A DNA stretch of 7,531 bases from an uncultured Terriglobales bacterium (GCA_955652845.1 CATPBY010000128.1:1-7531), one strand, 5' to 3'; shown: positions 1-6,480, numbered from the stretch's first letter. Made by a program: numbers and translations. The notes: generated by a model from the sequence alone, not told the origin.

Positions 1-268
1 CCGAGGGTTGCAAAGGCCGGGATGTTTTGCGAGGTGTTTGGCCGAGCAGGAGCGCAGAACAGATAACAAGGGCTAAATGGATTCCACCGAGTCTCACGCG
101 AGAAATTCTAACTCAATTGGCCTCAACCTCAAGGGACAGTGGCATGCACTGCTATCCCCTTGCCTGGCAAATCGCGTTTCAACACGCGGGCTTTTTGCCG
201 GGACAGCGGGTGCTCTCTGATGAGGTATTAAAAGGAAATACCTCCCCGCCCGGCCGTCCCGATGCAAC
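1..268. other. Left-edge region without a convincing complete gene
   Basis: I recognise no complete gene here. Frame +1 is open from the window edge to a TAA at 64-66 and reads ...AGMFCEVFGRAGAQNR; this could be the C-terminus of a plus-strand gene that starts outside the window, but 21 residues are too few to assign a family. The rest (67-268) carries hairpin-forming sequences, one at 137-151 (CAGTG/CACTG arms) and a stronger one at 222-244, listed separately. The longer frames crossing this stretch have no recognisable domain and run into the LysR gene antisense, so I do not call them genes. Confidence 0.4.
222..244 (-). terminator. Stem-loop downstream of the LysR gene, possible terminator
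   Basis: The arms GAGGTATT (222-229) and AATACCTC (237-244) are perfectly complementary over 8 bp around a 7-nt loop. The structure begins 25 bp past the LysR stop codon, where a terminator would be expected. Neither direction shows a clear U-run after the stem, so this is at best a non-canonical or bidirectional terminator. Confidence 0.35.
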
Positions 269-1177
269 TCAGTACTTGGCGGAAGTGTTATGATCCGCAG
301 TCTTGATCTTAACCGTGGCATCGATAAAAGCCAGGGCGGCGCGGCTGAGAGCTTTGTCCTTACGAAAAACAAGCGCCAGGTCGCGACTAATTTGCGCGTC
401 AGATATCGGTATCGCAGCCAGCACCTTTGCCCGCACGTCTTCCTGTACGTTGGAGCGGGCGATGAATCCCACACCGACATTCGCAGCAACAAAGCGCTTT
501 AGAAGTTCACTGGAATCCAATTCCATGGCTAATTGTGGTTTGAGCTTGCGTTCATGGAAGAGTTCTTCCAGCGCGTCGCGGGTGTGTCCGGCTTTGGGTA
601 CCACCTGGGGAAACTTCGCAACCTCTGCGACCGTCACCGACTTAAGTTTGGCCAGAGGATGATGTGGAGGCGCAATGACTATGAGCTCATCGCGATGAAT
701 GAGGACGACGGTCAGGCGATTATCAGCGACCGGCAGGGAAACGATTCCGAAGTCCACCGAGTTGTCGATCACCGATTCAAGAATCTTGCCGTAGTCAGCG
801 CGTTTGATATTGACCGCGACGTCGGGATACTGCCTCTTGAACTGGGCAAAGACTTCCGGAAGTATATGCAGGCAAGTGCCCTCATTGGCGCCGACGATGA
901 TTTCCCCGCGAGGGACGCTCTCAGTCTCGGCGATCGCTGTAAGCATCGCTTTGCGGGCTTCAAGCGTTTGTTCCGCATATTTCTGCAAAATCTTGCCAGA
1001 CGCTGTGATCGACACTTTCCCGCCGGAACGATCCAGCAGCTTGGCGCCAATTTCCTCCTCCAGGGAGCGGATCTGCGAAGAAATGGCGGGCTGGGTTCGG
1101 AACCTCTTGCCGGCGGCGCGAGAGAAGGAGTTTAAACGAGCGACTTCCAGGAAGGTCTCAAGTTGGTCAAAGTCCAT
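269..1177 (-). CDS. LysR-type transcriptional regulator
   Basis: This 302-residue protein has the normal length and architecture of a LysR-family DNA-binding regulator acting in the cytoplasm. The N-terminal winged helix-turn-helix occupies about residues 3-62; the typical opening MDFDQLETFLEVARLNSFSRAA is followed by a recognition helix around residues 29-38 (QPAISSQIRSL) and the LLDR segment at 47-50. A linker helix spans about 63-88, and a periplasmic-binding-protein-like effector domain runs from about 91 to 290 (GEIIVGANEG, then DFGIVSLPV). The inducer is not deducible. The ATG at 1177 is the only good start, since an in-frame stop lies about 25 bp upstream and the N-terminus fits the family exactly. 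No clear Shine-Dalgarno precedes it. Instead ACCAACAATT lies just upstream of the start and recurs inverted further up, suggesting autoregulation. The upstream neighbour on the same strand is a small gene 76 bp away. Family is certain, target unknown. Confidence 0.96.
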   Translation of the reverse strand: MDFDQLETFLEVARLNSFSRAAGKRFRTQPAISSQIRSLEEEIGAKLLDRSGGKVSITASGKILQKYAEQTLEARKAMLTAIAETESVPRGEIIVGANEGTCLHILPEVFAQFKRQYPDVAVNIKRADYGKILESVIDNSVDFGIVSLPVADNRLTVVLIHRDELIVIAPPHHPLAKLKSVTVAEVAKFPQVVPKAGHTRDALEELFHERKLKPQLAMELDSSELLKRFVAANVGVGFIARSNVQEDVRAKVLAAIPISDAQISRDLALVFRKDKALSRAALAFIDATVKIKTADHNTSAKY

Positions 1178-1182
1178 AAGCC

Positions 1183-1236
1183 AATTGTTGGTGGACCATT
1201 CTCAGATTGCAAAGCAACCGGATGGAACCAACAATT
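1183..1236. promoter_or_regulatory. Inverted repeat upstream of the LysR gene, candidate operator
   Basis: AATTGTTGGT (1183-1192) and its exact reverse complement ACCAACAATT (1227-1236) form a 10-bp inverted repeat with a 34-bp spacer. The right copy is part of GGAACCAACAATT (1224-1236), whose reverse complement occurs again at 3365-3377 over the icd promoter. A smaller inverted repeat, TGGT-GG-ACCA, sits at 1189-1198. LysR-family proteins commonly bind paired dyad sites just upstream of their own gene, so an operator is a reasonable inference. The wide spacing and lack of a U-run argue against a terminator for the upstream small gene. Confidence 0.4.
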
Positions 1237-1253
1237 TACTCTTGCCAGAGCAA

Positions 1254-1580
1254 CTAGACCAGACCGCTGTTAATGTGCGGTGGCTGGGCGGACGAGTGCA
1301 GCTTCGGCACTTTTTGCTCGCGTACCTCAGAAATCGGCTTGAATTCCTTGAACGTGACCAAACCCTCCGTGATTGCCCCCAGGCTGGAACTGGAGCGCCC
1401 CAGTACCATCAACAGATATTTTTGGGCAACGGGCCGGTCGGCGGGGTGAATTAGCTGCCACCATCGCCTCACCGATTCCTGCACTTCACTCTCGGTCTTC
1501 GAACCTTCTACCAACGCGTCGATGAGCTTATAGACTTTGCTTTTGACCGCCTGGTAGGAGATGGAAATCTCCTGTGGCAT
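1254..1580 (-). CDS. Small uncharacterised protein, 108 residues
   Basis: I do not recognise this protein. It has no signal peptide or membrane segment and looks cytoplasmic. Residues 1-70 should be mostly helical and amphipathic (ISYQAVKSKVYKLIDALVEG, then ESVRRWWQLIHPADRPVAQKYL), with a WW pair followed by HPADRP; the last 25 residues look disordered. The start is well supported: AGGAG stands 6 nt before the ATG at 1580. It lies 76 bp upstream of the LysR regulator on the same strand, so the two could be cotranscribed, although the inverted repeat in the gap may give the regulator its own control. The divergent neighbour is a secreted protein gene starting at 1838. The strong ribosome binding site and plausible protein composition favour a real gene; function is unknown. 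Confidence 0.7.
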   Translation of the reverse strand: MPQEISISYQAVKSKVYKLIDALVEGSKTESEVQESVRRWWQLIHPADRPVAQKYLLMVLGRSSSSLGAITEGLVTFKEFKPISEVREQKVPKLHSSAQPPHINSGLV

Positions 1581-1837
1581 GGTGGGCTCCTGGTGCTATC
1601 TGGTGAGCAATGCAGTCGCCAAATCTGAAGTCCAGAAATTAGAGAGACTTATGCGAATTCGCACAGCAGCGGTTTGCAGGATTAAGAAGTGTACATATGG
1701 ATTTTCGTAGAGACATATTAGAGACAGTAGCGCGGGAGATTGCCAGTATACAATGTGGCGCCCTTAGTAAAGCGCACTGTGCGCGGGCGGAAGTAACATC
1801 CCATTCCCGGTGACGCAAACCATTCTTCGGAGGACTG
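1581..1837. promoter_or_regulatory. Divergent intergenic region with operator-like repeats
   Basis: This 257-bp stretch must hold the promoters of the minus-strand small gene and the plus-strand secreted protein gene. It contains a perfect 12-bp palindrome TGCGAATTCGCA (1652-1663), two direct copies of TAGAGACA at 1708-1715 and 1719-1726 (11-bp period, one helical turn) with a relative TAGAGAGAC at 1640-1648, and a 13-bp palindrome GCGCACTGTGCGC (1772-1784). TACAAT at 1749-1754 matches a plus-strand -10 box at 5 of 6 bases, and the overlapping AGTATA (1745-1750) reads TATACT on the minus strand; neither has a good -35. Individually these could be chance. No coding potential is seen. Confidence 0.45.
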
Positions 1838-2404
1838 ATGAAACAGCTGCTGCTGTGGATGTTTGTCTGCCTGGCGATGTCCGTCACGATCCGGGCACAG
1901 GAGCCTGCGCTCAGCCAGACCCCGGAGCGCATGTTTTTTCCTCATGACATGTTCTGGGGCTACGCCCAGTTTGATCTTGCCCCTCCCCATAACGAGATTG
2001 ATCCGAATTTGTGCGCGGGAAATGCCGGTCAATACGGGGGCGCGAATGCCCCGTGTAATTTATTTGCCCGCTACATGCTGTCCGGCTATATCGAAGTGCG
2101 GCCTTTTGGGCGGGGGCAGTTGCGGCGATTTCTGCTCTTCGGCGAACCCAGCTTTTTATTTGGAAAAACCGTACCCCAGCACCTGTATACCTGGTCCCCG
2201 GACGCGATCGGGTTGGAGAAGTCCTGGGGGCTTGGAATCTACCTGGCAAAAGGCTTTGAGTTGCGCGTTACCCAGCACTTCCTATTTACTCGGCTGGGCG
2301 CGCGTGACAAGAACCTGGGGCCGGCAGACCAGGGCCCCAACGGGCCATGGGGAAGATACAACGCAATCGGAGTCAGGAAATATTTCGGGACAAGAAGATA
2401 TTAG
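1838..2404 (+). CDS. Secreted, probable outer-membrane beta-barrel-like protein, 188 residues
   Basis: The protein starts with a clear signal peptide (MKQLLLWMFVCLAMSVTIRAQ, cleavage likely near residue 20-21) and so is exported. The mature part alternates aromatic and small residues in segments that fit beta-strands: about 79-90 (MLSGYIEVRPF), 97-109 (RRFLLFGEPSFLF), 129-152 (a long GIYLAKGFELRVTQHFLF stretch) and 174-188, ending in an aromatic residue (KYFGTRRY) as outer-membrane proteins often do. C59 and C73 are the only cysteines in the mature part and may form a disulfide. GPADQGPNGPWG at 161-172 is a probable loop. It resembles uncharacterised acidobacterial proteins I recall, but no function is known. 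GGAGG lies 4 nt before the ATG, which fixes the start. It is too short for a large porin, and a lone small barrel or a piece of an assembly are both possible. Confidence 0.8.
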   Translation: MKQLLLWMFVCLAMSVTIRAQEPALSQTPERMFFPHDMFWGYAQFDLAPPHNEIDPNLCAGNAGQYGGANAPCNLFARYMLSGYIEVRPFGRGQLRRFLLFGEPSFLFGKTVPQHLYTWSPDAIGLEKSWGLGIYLAKGFELRVTQHFLFTRLGARDKNLGPADQGPNGPWGRYNAIGVRKYFGTRRY

Positions 2405-2411
2405 CTTCTCA

Positions 2412-2434
2412 AAGCCTAAGGCTTCCGCGGAAGC
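2412..2434. repeat. Two overlapping palindromes just after the secreted protein gene
   Basis: AAGCCTAAGGCTT (2412-2424, 6-bp arms around one base) overlaps GCTTCCGCGGAAGC (2421-2434, a perfect 14-bp palindrome). They share GCTT, so as RNA hairpins they would exclude each other. They lie 8 bp past the stop codon at 2404, suggesting a part in transcription termination, but no U-run follows. Confidence 0.4.
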
Positions 2435-2485
2435 GGACGGCGGCGGCGAAGTATTATTCAGGATTACGATCGGAAATCGAGCAGT

Positions 2486-2546
2486 CGCGGGCGTCCTCGC
2501 CCGTGCTGGGGTTTATAAGCCTTCCGCTGGGGCGAGGATGCCCGCG
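2486..2546. repeat. Large GC-rich stem-loop, REP-like element
   Basis: The arms 2486-2502 (CGCGGGCGTCCTCGCCC) and 2530-2546 (GGGCGAGGATGCCCGCG) pair over 17 bp with a single G-T wobble, around a 27-nt loop that contains TTTATAAG. It lies between two convergent genes. GC-rich palindromes built on GGGCGAGGACGCCCGC are, as I recall, dispersed in many acidobacterial genomes, so I read this as a REP-type or miniature palindromic repeat that may also terminate transcription from both sides. Just after it are two near-copies, CCTACACCCG (2547-2556) and CCTATACCCG (2565-2574), 18 bp apart. The stem is seen directly; the repeat-family assignment is from memory. Confidence 0.65.
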
Positions 2547-2577
2547 CCTACACCCGAAGGGATGCCTATACCCGCGA

Positions 2578-3060
2578 CTATCGACCAGTGGGCCGCGGTG
2601 GATGTTTCGATTCAAGAGAGTAATTTCTTACTACGCCAAAGCCGGTAACGCCGATGTGGATTATCGACACCCATCGTTCCAGCCGATGATGTGCGGCGCG
2701 ATGCATCCAGTATGACAACCCGACCGAGGTAGCTGTTCCGGCAGCCTCCAGACTGGCAAATCCGGCAGAGTTATTGACCACGTCGTCGGGGAGAAGAATT
2801 TCTTGTCTTCCGCGGGCCTGGAAATTGCGGGTAGAGGCATAGTCAAGACCACGGAATACTGCGACGCCAGAAAACAGCATGATGTTCGTGCGGTCCCAGA
2901 AGCGATGCGACGGAGGCGCCACGGGGCGCTGGACTGCCTGAGTTCGAGCAGGTTGCGGAGCCTGAACTACAGGCGGATTCTGCGCCTCGGCGGTGATAGC
3001 AAGCCTACAGAGCAAAATCACGGCGACTGTTGACCAGCATCGGAGCCGATTGTGGCGCAT
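2578..3060 (-). CDS. Small exported or membrane-associated protein, 160 residues
   Basis: This is an uncharacterised protein of a type I recall only from Acidobacteria. Counting from the ATG at 3060, residues 1-26 form a signal peptide (MRHNRLRCWSTVAVILLCRL...AEAQ), 29-50 a Pro/Gln-rich linker, and 51-160 a globular or membrane-associated part with hydrophobic stretches at about 58-70 (TNIMLFSGVAVFR), 100-118 and 130-146. A His-rich segment WMHRAAHHRLERWVSIIHIG (118-137) could bind a metal or simply be charged. An in-frame ATG at 3090 would add ten residues; it lacks a ribosome binding site and would spoil the short basic n-region. The ATG at 3060 has AGGAG directly abutting it, which is tighter than usual, so the start is uncertain. 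It is divergent from icd. Function unknown. Confidence 0.72.
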   Translation of the reverse strand: MRHNRLRCWSTVAVILLCRLAITAEAQNPPVVQAPQPARTQAVQRPVAPPSHRFWDRTNIMLFSGVAVFRGLDYASTRNFQARGRQEILLPDDVVNNSAGFASLEAAGTATSVGLSYWMHRAAHHRLERWVSIIHIGVTGFGVVRNYSLESKHPPRPTGR

Positions 3061-3361
3061 CTCCTGATTGTAGCGGTAAGCGCCAGCCATGGTGCGCCGT
3101 GTCGTGATCTGCCTGACTTCAGTTCTTTGCGCACTTTGCGTATCCTTTGCCCTCTGTTCAAACAGGTTTTCTCATGCCTCATCCCGAAGCCCGGCGCAGT
3201 TCAACCGGTCGAAGGATCTCGCGTGGAGTGACCACACGTGTTGTAACGCTGCGCGCGAGTTCCTTCGCCTTCGCTCTTATGCGCCATCGAAATCGGCAGA
3301 AAGTCCAGATTGAGCCCTAGTGATTGTCCGCGCGCATTTCTCGATGTTCTACCCCAACCCT

Positions 3362-3367
3362 TATAAT
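3362..3367 (+). promoter_or_regulatory. Probable -10 box of the icd promoter
   Basis: TATAAT matches the sigma-70-type consensus at all six positions and stands 33 bp before the icd start codon, giving a short leader with the start point near 3374. No good -35 hexamer is found 16-18 bp upstream, so the promoter may need an activator. The motif AATTGTTGGTTCC (3365-3377) overlaps the -10 box and the predicted start point, where a bound protein would affect initiation. Confidence 0.55.
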
Positions 3368-3382
3368 TGTTGGTTCCCTGAC

Positions 3383-3397
3383 CACCTCGGAGGTGAT
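3383..3397 (+). promoter_or_regulatory. Full-consensus icd ribosome binding site inside a palindrome
   Basis: GGAGGTGAT (3389-3397) is complementary to nine bases of the 16S rRNA 3' end, an unusually complete Shine-Dalgarno, and ends 2 nt before the ATG, with its GGAGG core 6 nt from it. It lies within CACCTCGGAGGTG (3383-3395), which can fold as CACCT/AGGTG around a CGG loop and would then hide the core. Whether the short hairpin matters in the cell is unknown. Confidence 0.6.
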
Positions 3398-3399
3398 TA

Positions 3400-4827
3400 A
3401 TGTCGGCTTCATACAACGGTGTGCCGGTCCCGGCTAATGGCACGCCGATTCAATACAACGATGGACGTTATAAGGTTCCCGACAACCCGATCGTCCCTTT
3501 CATCGAAGGAGATGGTACAGGGCGGGACATCTGGAAGGCGTCAGTGCGGGTGTTCGACGCTGCGGTTGATAAGGCCTATAACGGCAAACGGAACGTCGTA
3601 TGGTACGAAGTATTCGCTGGCGAAAAGGCGATGTCAAAATTCAAATCTTGGCTGCCTGACGATACCGTGACTGCCATTCGCGATCTTCGGGTTGCCATTA
3701 AAGGTCCGTTGACCACCCCAGTGGGTGGTGGAATTCGCTCCTTAAATGTGACTTTGCGGCAGGTTCTTGATCTCTACAGCTGTGTCCGTCCAGTGAAATA
3801 TTACCGGGGAACGCCTTCACCAGTGAAACATCCCGAACGCATGGATGTGGTCATCTACCGCGAGAATACGGAGGATGTTTATGCGGGGATCGAGTGGGAA
3901 GAGGGAACGCCGGAGGCGAAGCGGCTGATTGAGTTTCTAAACAAAGAAATGTTGAAGGGTGGAAAAAAGCAGGTTCGCCTGGACTCCGGCGTCGGAATCA
4001 AGCCGATTTCCATCACTGGCACCAAGCGGCTGGTCCGCATGGCGATCAAGTTTGCCCTGGAAAGCGGGCGCAAGACCGTGACTTTGGTGCACAAAGGGAA
4101 TATCCAGAAATTCACCGAGGGCGCCTTTCGGAAGTGGGGATACGAACTTGCGACGGAGGAGTTCCGGGACCAGGTGGTGACCGAACGGGAGAGTTGGATT
4201 ATCGATAATAAGGACCGGAATTCAAATCTCACAATTGAGCAGAATGCTAATTTGGTAGAACCGGGACTGGAGTTTGCCCCGGAAGAATTCCGTCAGGGCG
4301 TTTACAAAGAAGTAAAGAGCGTGCTGGGCGCTATTTACGCGACTCACGGCAAGGGCGTCTGGAAGAAAAAATTAATGGTTAATGACCGAATCGCCGATTC
4401 TATTTTCCAGCAGGTGGTGACCCGGGCCGACGAGTATTCGGTGCTTGCCACACCGAACCTGAACGGCGATTACATCTCGGACGCGTGTGCGGCCCAGGTG
4501 GGCGGACTGGGCATCGCGCCCGGCGCCAATATTGGAGACGGCTATGCGATATTTGAAGCCACCCACGGGACGGCGCCGAAGTACGCCGACAAAGATGTCA
4601 TCAACCCGGGGTCGGTTATTCTGTCGGGCATGATGATGTTTCGTTTTCTGGGCTGGAATGAAGCGGCGGACTTGATTGAACACGGCCTGGAGCGAACCAT
4701 CGAGCAGAAGAAAGTTACCTATGACTTCGAGAGGCTGATGGAAGGCGCAACCAAAGTCAGAACCAGCGAGTTCGCGAATTACATCATCGAGAACATGGAT
4801 GCAGCGGTGTTGAGCGCCGTGCGCTGA
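3400..4827 (+). CDS. icd: NADP-dependent isocitrate dehydrogenase
   Basis: Oxidatively decarboxylates isocitrate to 2-oxoglutarate in the TCA cycle, making NADPH; cytoplasmic, a homodimer in this family. Substrate residues seen: S114, N116, R120, R130, R154 and Y161 (GGGIRSLNVTLRQ; CVRPVKYYRGTPSPVKHPER; YRENTEDVYAG), K232, and the metal-binding aspartates D333, D357 and D361 (NLNGDYISD). NADP preference is indicated by K394 and Y395 (HGTAPKYA) and Y441 and R445 (VTYDFERL), matching E. coli K344, Y345, Y391 and R395. S114 matches the serine phosphorylated by AceK in E. coli. At 475 residues it is 59 longer than the E. coli enzyme, mainly through an insert of about 49 residues between 255 and 325, as in the long cyanobacterial enzymes. 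The start follows a full-consensus ribosome binding site. mdh follows 116 bp downstream on the same strand, suggesting joint expression. Confidence 0.98.
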   Translation: MSASYNGVPVPANGTPIQYNDGRYKVPDNPIVPFIEGDGTGRDIWKASVRVFDAAVDKAYNGKRNVVWYEVFAGEKAMSKFKSWLPDDTVTAIRDLRVAIKGPLTTPVGGGIRSLNVTLRQVLDLYSCVRPVKYYRGTPSPVKHPERMDVVIYRENTEDVYAGIEWEEGTPEAKRLIEFLNKEMLKGGKKQVRLDSGVGIKPISITGTKRLVRMAIKFALESGRKTVTLVHKGNIQKFTEGAFRKWGYELATEEFRDQVVTERESWIIDNKDRNSNLTIEQNANLVEPGLEFAPEEFRQGVYKEVKSVLGAIYATHGKGVWKKKLMVNDRIADSIFQQVVTRADEYSVLATPNLNGDYISDACAAQVGGLGIAPGANIGDGYAIFEATHGTAPKYADKDVINPGSVILSGMMMFRFLGWNEAADLIEHGLERTIEQKKVTYDFERLMEGATKVRTSEFANYIIENMDAAVLSAVR

Positions 4828-4831
4828 ACGC

Positions 4832-4910
4832 TTTCACCGAAGGTTCACGAAGGAAAGGAAAACGCCTGGTCAGAAAAACCCTTTGTGTGCCCCCCGTGTG
4901 CTCTGTGGTT
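4832..4910. repeat. Degenerate long inverted repeat between icd and mdh
   Basis: The left arm (about 4832-4857, TTTCACCGAAGGTTCACGAAGG...) and right arm (about 4879-4910, CCTTTGTGTG...GTGTGCTCTGTGGTT) are imperfect reverse complements, each built of short CACxGAGG/CCTCxGTG-like units repeated about every 10-12 bp. This is the pattern of the widespread ACCACAGAGGACACGGAGG type of bacterial intergenic repeat, which I recall in acidobacteria and other phyla. It fills most of the 116-bp icd-mdh gap and could affect readthrough or mRNA stability. The arms contain several mismatches, so it is probably an old copy. Family assignment is from memory. Confidence 0.55.
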
Positions 4911-4943
4911 ACTGGTTTAGCCCGCTTGTGAGAAAGGGAAATC

Positions 4944-5870
4944 ATGCGCAAGAAAGTGACGATTGTCGGTTCCGGAAACGTGGGTGCGACCGCGGCCCAT
5001 TGGATCGCCTCAAAGGAGCTGGCAGATGTAGTTCTGATCGACATTATCGAAGGTGTGCCCCAGGGCAAGGGTCTGGACCTGCTGGAAGCAATGCCGATTG
5101 AGAAACGCGATTCCTACGTGATCGGAACGCAGAATTACTCCGACACCGCCAATTCGGACCTGGTGGTGATCACCGCCGGTATCCCGCGCAAGCCTGGTAT
5201 GAGCCGCGACGATCTGCTCAACACTAATCACAAGATCATGAAAGATGTAGTCAGCAAAGTAGTGGAGCATTCGCCGAACTGCATTCTGATCATCGTGTCG
5301 AACCCGCTGGATGCAATGGCGCAGGCGGCTTATAAGATGAGTGGGTTTGCCCGGCAGAGAGTGATTGGCATGGCGGGGATACTGGATTCGGCACGCTTTC
5401 GCGCGTTTATTGCGGAAGAGCTGAAAGTCAGCGTGGAGAACGTGACTGCATTCGTCCTCGGCGGACATGGGGACACCATGGTTCCGCTGCCCCGTTATTC
5501 CACAGTGGCGGGAATTCCGATTACCGAGTTAATGGACGCGGCTACGGTTGAGCGACTGGTGCAACGCACGCGCGATGGCGGCGCCGAGATCGTTAAATAT
5601 CTCAAAACTGGTTCGGCTTATTACGCGCCCTCAGCTGCAGTGGCCGAGATGGTGGAGTCGATTTTGAAGGACAAGAAGAAGATTCTGCCGTGCGCCGCCT
5701 ATCTGCAAGGGGAATACGGAATCCATGGATTGTTTGTTGGGGTACCGGTGAAGCTGGGCTGGGCGGGCATCGAGCAGATCATCGAAATCAAGCTGACGCC
5801 GGAGGAAAAGGCGGCGCTGGATAAGAGCGCGGCCGCAGTGAAGGAGCTGGTGGAAGTGATCGGAGTATAG
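4944..5870 (+). CDS. mdh: Malate dehydrogenase, LDH-like type
   Basis: Interconverts malate and oxaloacetate with NAD in the TCA cycle, in the cytoplasm. The Rossmann fold begins at once with GSGNVG (9-14), and D33 (VLIDI) at the end of the second strand binds the NAD ribose, indicating NAD rather than NADP. The specificity loop is AGIPRKPGMSRDDLL, with R82 and R88; arginine at 82 marks malate rather than lactate dehydrogenase, which has glutamine there. N120 (VSNPLD), D148 and R151 (LDSARFR) and the catalytic H175 (GGHGDTMV) complete the site. At 308 residues the length is normal for this LDH-like group, distinct from the E. coli Mdh group. The start is preceded by a modest AAGGGA about 5 nt upstream. 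It follows icd at 116 bp and converges on a prolyl isomerase gene, leaving only 32 bp between stop codons. Confidence 0.97.
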   Translation: MRKKVTIVGSGNVGATAAHWIASKELADVVLIDIIEGVPQGKGLDLLEAMPIEKRDSYVIGTQNYSDTANSDLVVITAGIPRKPGMSRDDLLNTNHKIMKDVVSKVVEHSPNCILIIVSNPLDAMAQAAYKMSGFARQRVIGMAGILDSARFRAFIAEELKVSVENVTAFVLGGHGDTMVPLPRYSTVAGIPITELMDAATVERLVQRTRDGGAEIVKYLKTGSAYYAPSAAVAEMVESILKDKKKILPCAAYLQGEYGIHGLFVGVPVKLGWAGIEQIIEIKLTPEEKAALDKSAAAVKELVEVIGV

Positions 5871-5880
5871 ATCTTCCTGG

Positions 5881-5892
5881 AGGCCCGCGCCT
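5881..5892. terminator. Weak hairpin between mdh and the convergent isomerase gene
   Basis: AGGC-CCGC-GCCT forms a 4-bp stem in the 32-bp gap between the convergent stop codons, followed on the plus strand by a moderately T-rich GCAATTGTTCTT. It is the only terminator-like structure here and is weak; the genes may share readthrough transcription instead. Confidence 0.25.
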
Positions 5893-5902
5893 GCAATTGT
5901 TC

Positions 5903-6430
<528 letters not shown>

Positions 6431-6480
6431 TGGATCCTTTCCTGTAATTGGTAGTCCATTGTGCGTTAAGAACCGCTTTC

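Larger units (their letters stand above)
3091..3399. promoter_or_regulatory. Intergenic region upstream of icd, 309 bp
   Basis: This gap separates the minus-strand exported protein gene from icd. I see no convincing gene in it. A 74-codon plus-strand frame (3089-3313) opens with a signal-peptide-like stretch but has no ribosome binding site and a cysteine- and serine-rich, featureless rest. ACACGTGT at 3234-3241 is a short palindrome. The useful content lies at the right end, where the icd promoter and leader are found. No credible promoter for the minus-strand gene could be picked out. Confidence 0.5.

Noticed and set aside
27..293. Plus-strand frame of 88 codons at the left edge
   Set aside because: No recognisable domain, no good ribosome binding site, crosses hairpin sequences and ends inside the LysR gene antisense.
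533..1135. Long plus-strand frame of 200 codons antisense to the LysR gene
   Set aside because: It lies wholly within a well-supported LysR gene and shows no family resemblance; it is a shadow of biased codon use.
1863..2648. Plus-strand frame of 261 codons overlapping the 188-residue secreted protein gene
   Set aside because: It lacks a signal peptide and domain and runs through the large stem-loop; the other frame has a ribosome binding site and signal peptide.
3089..3313. Plus-strand frame of 74 codons with a signal-peptide-like start, overlapping the possible 3090 start of the minus-strand gene
   Set aside because: There is no ribosome binding site, and the part after the hydrophobic stretch is cysteine- and serine-rich without any domain; it sits in the divergent promoter region.
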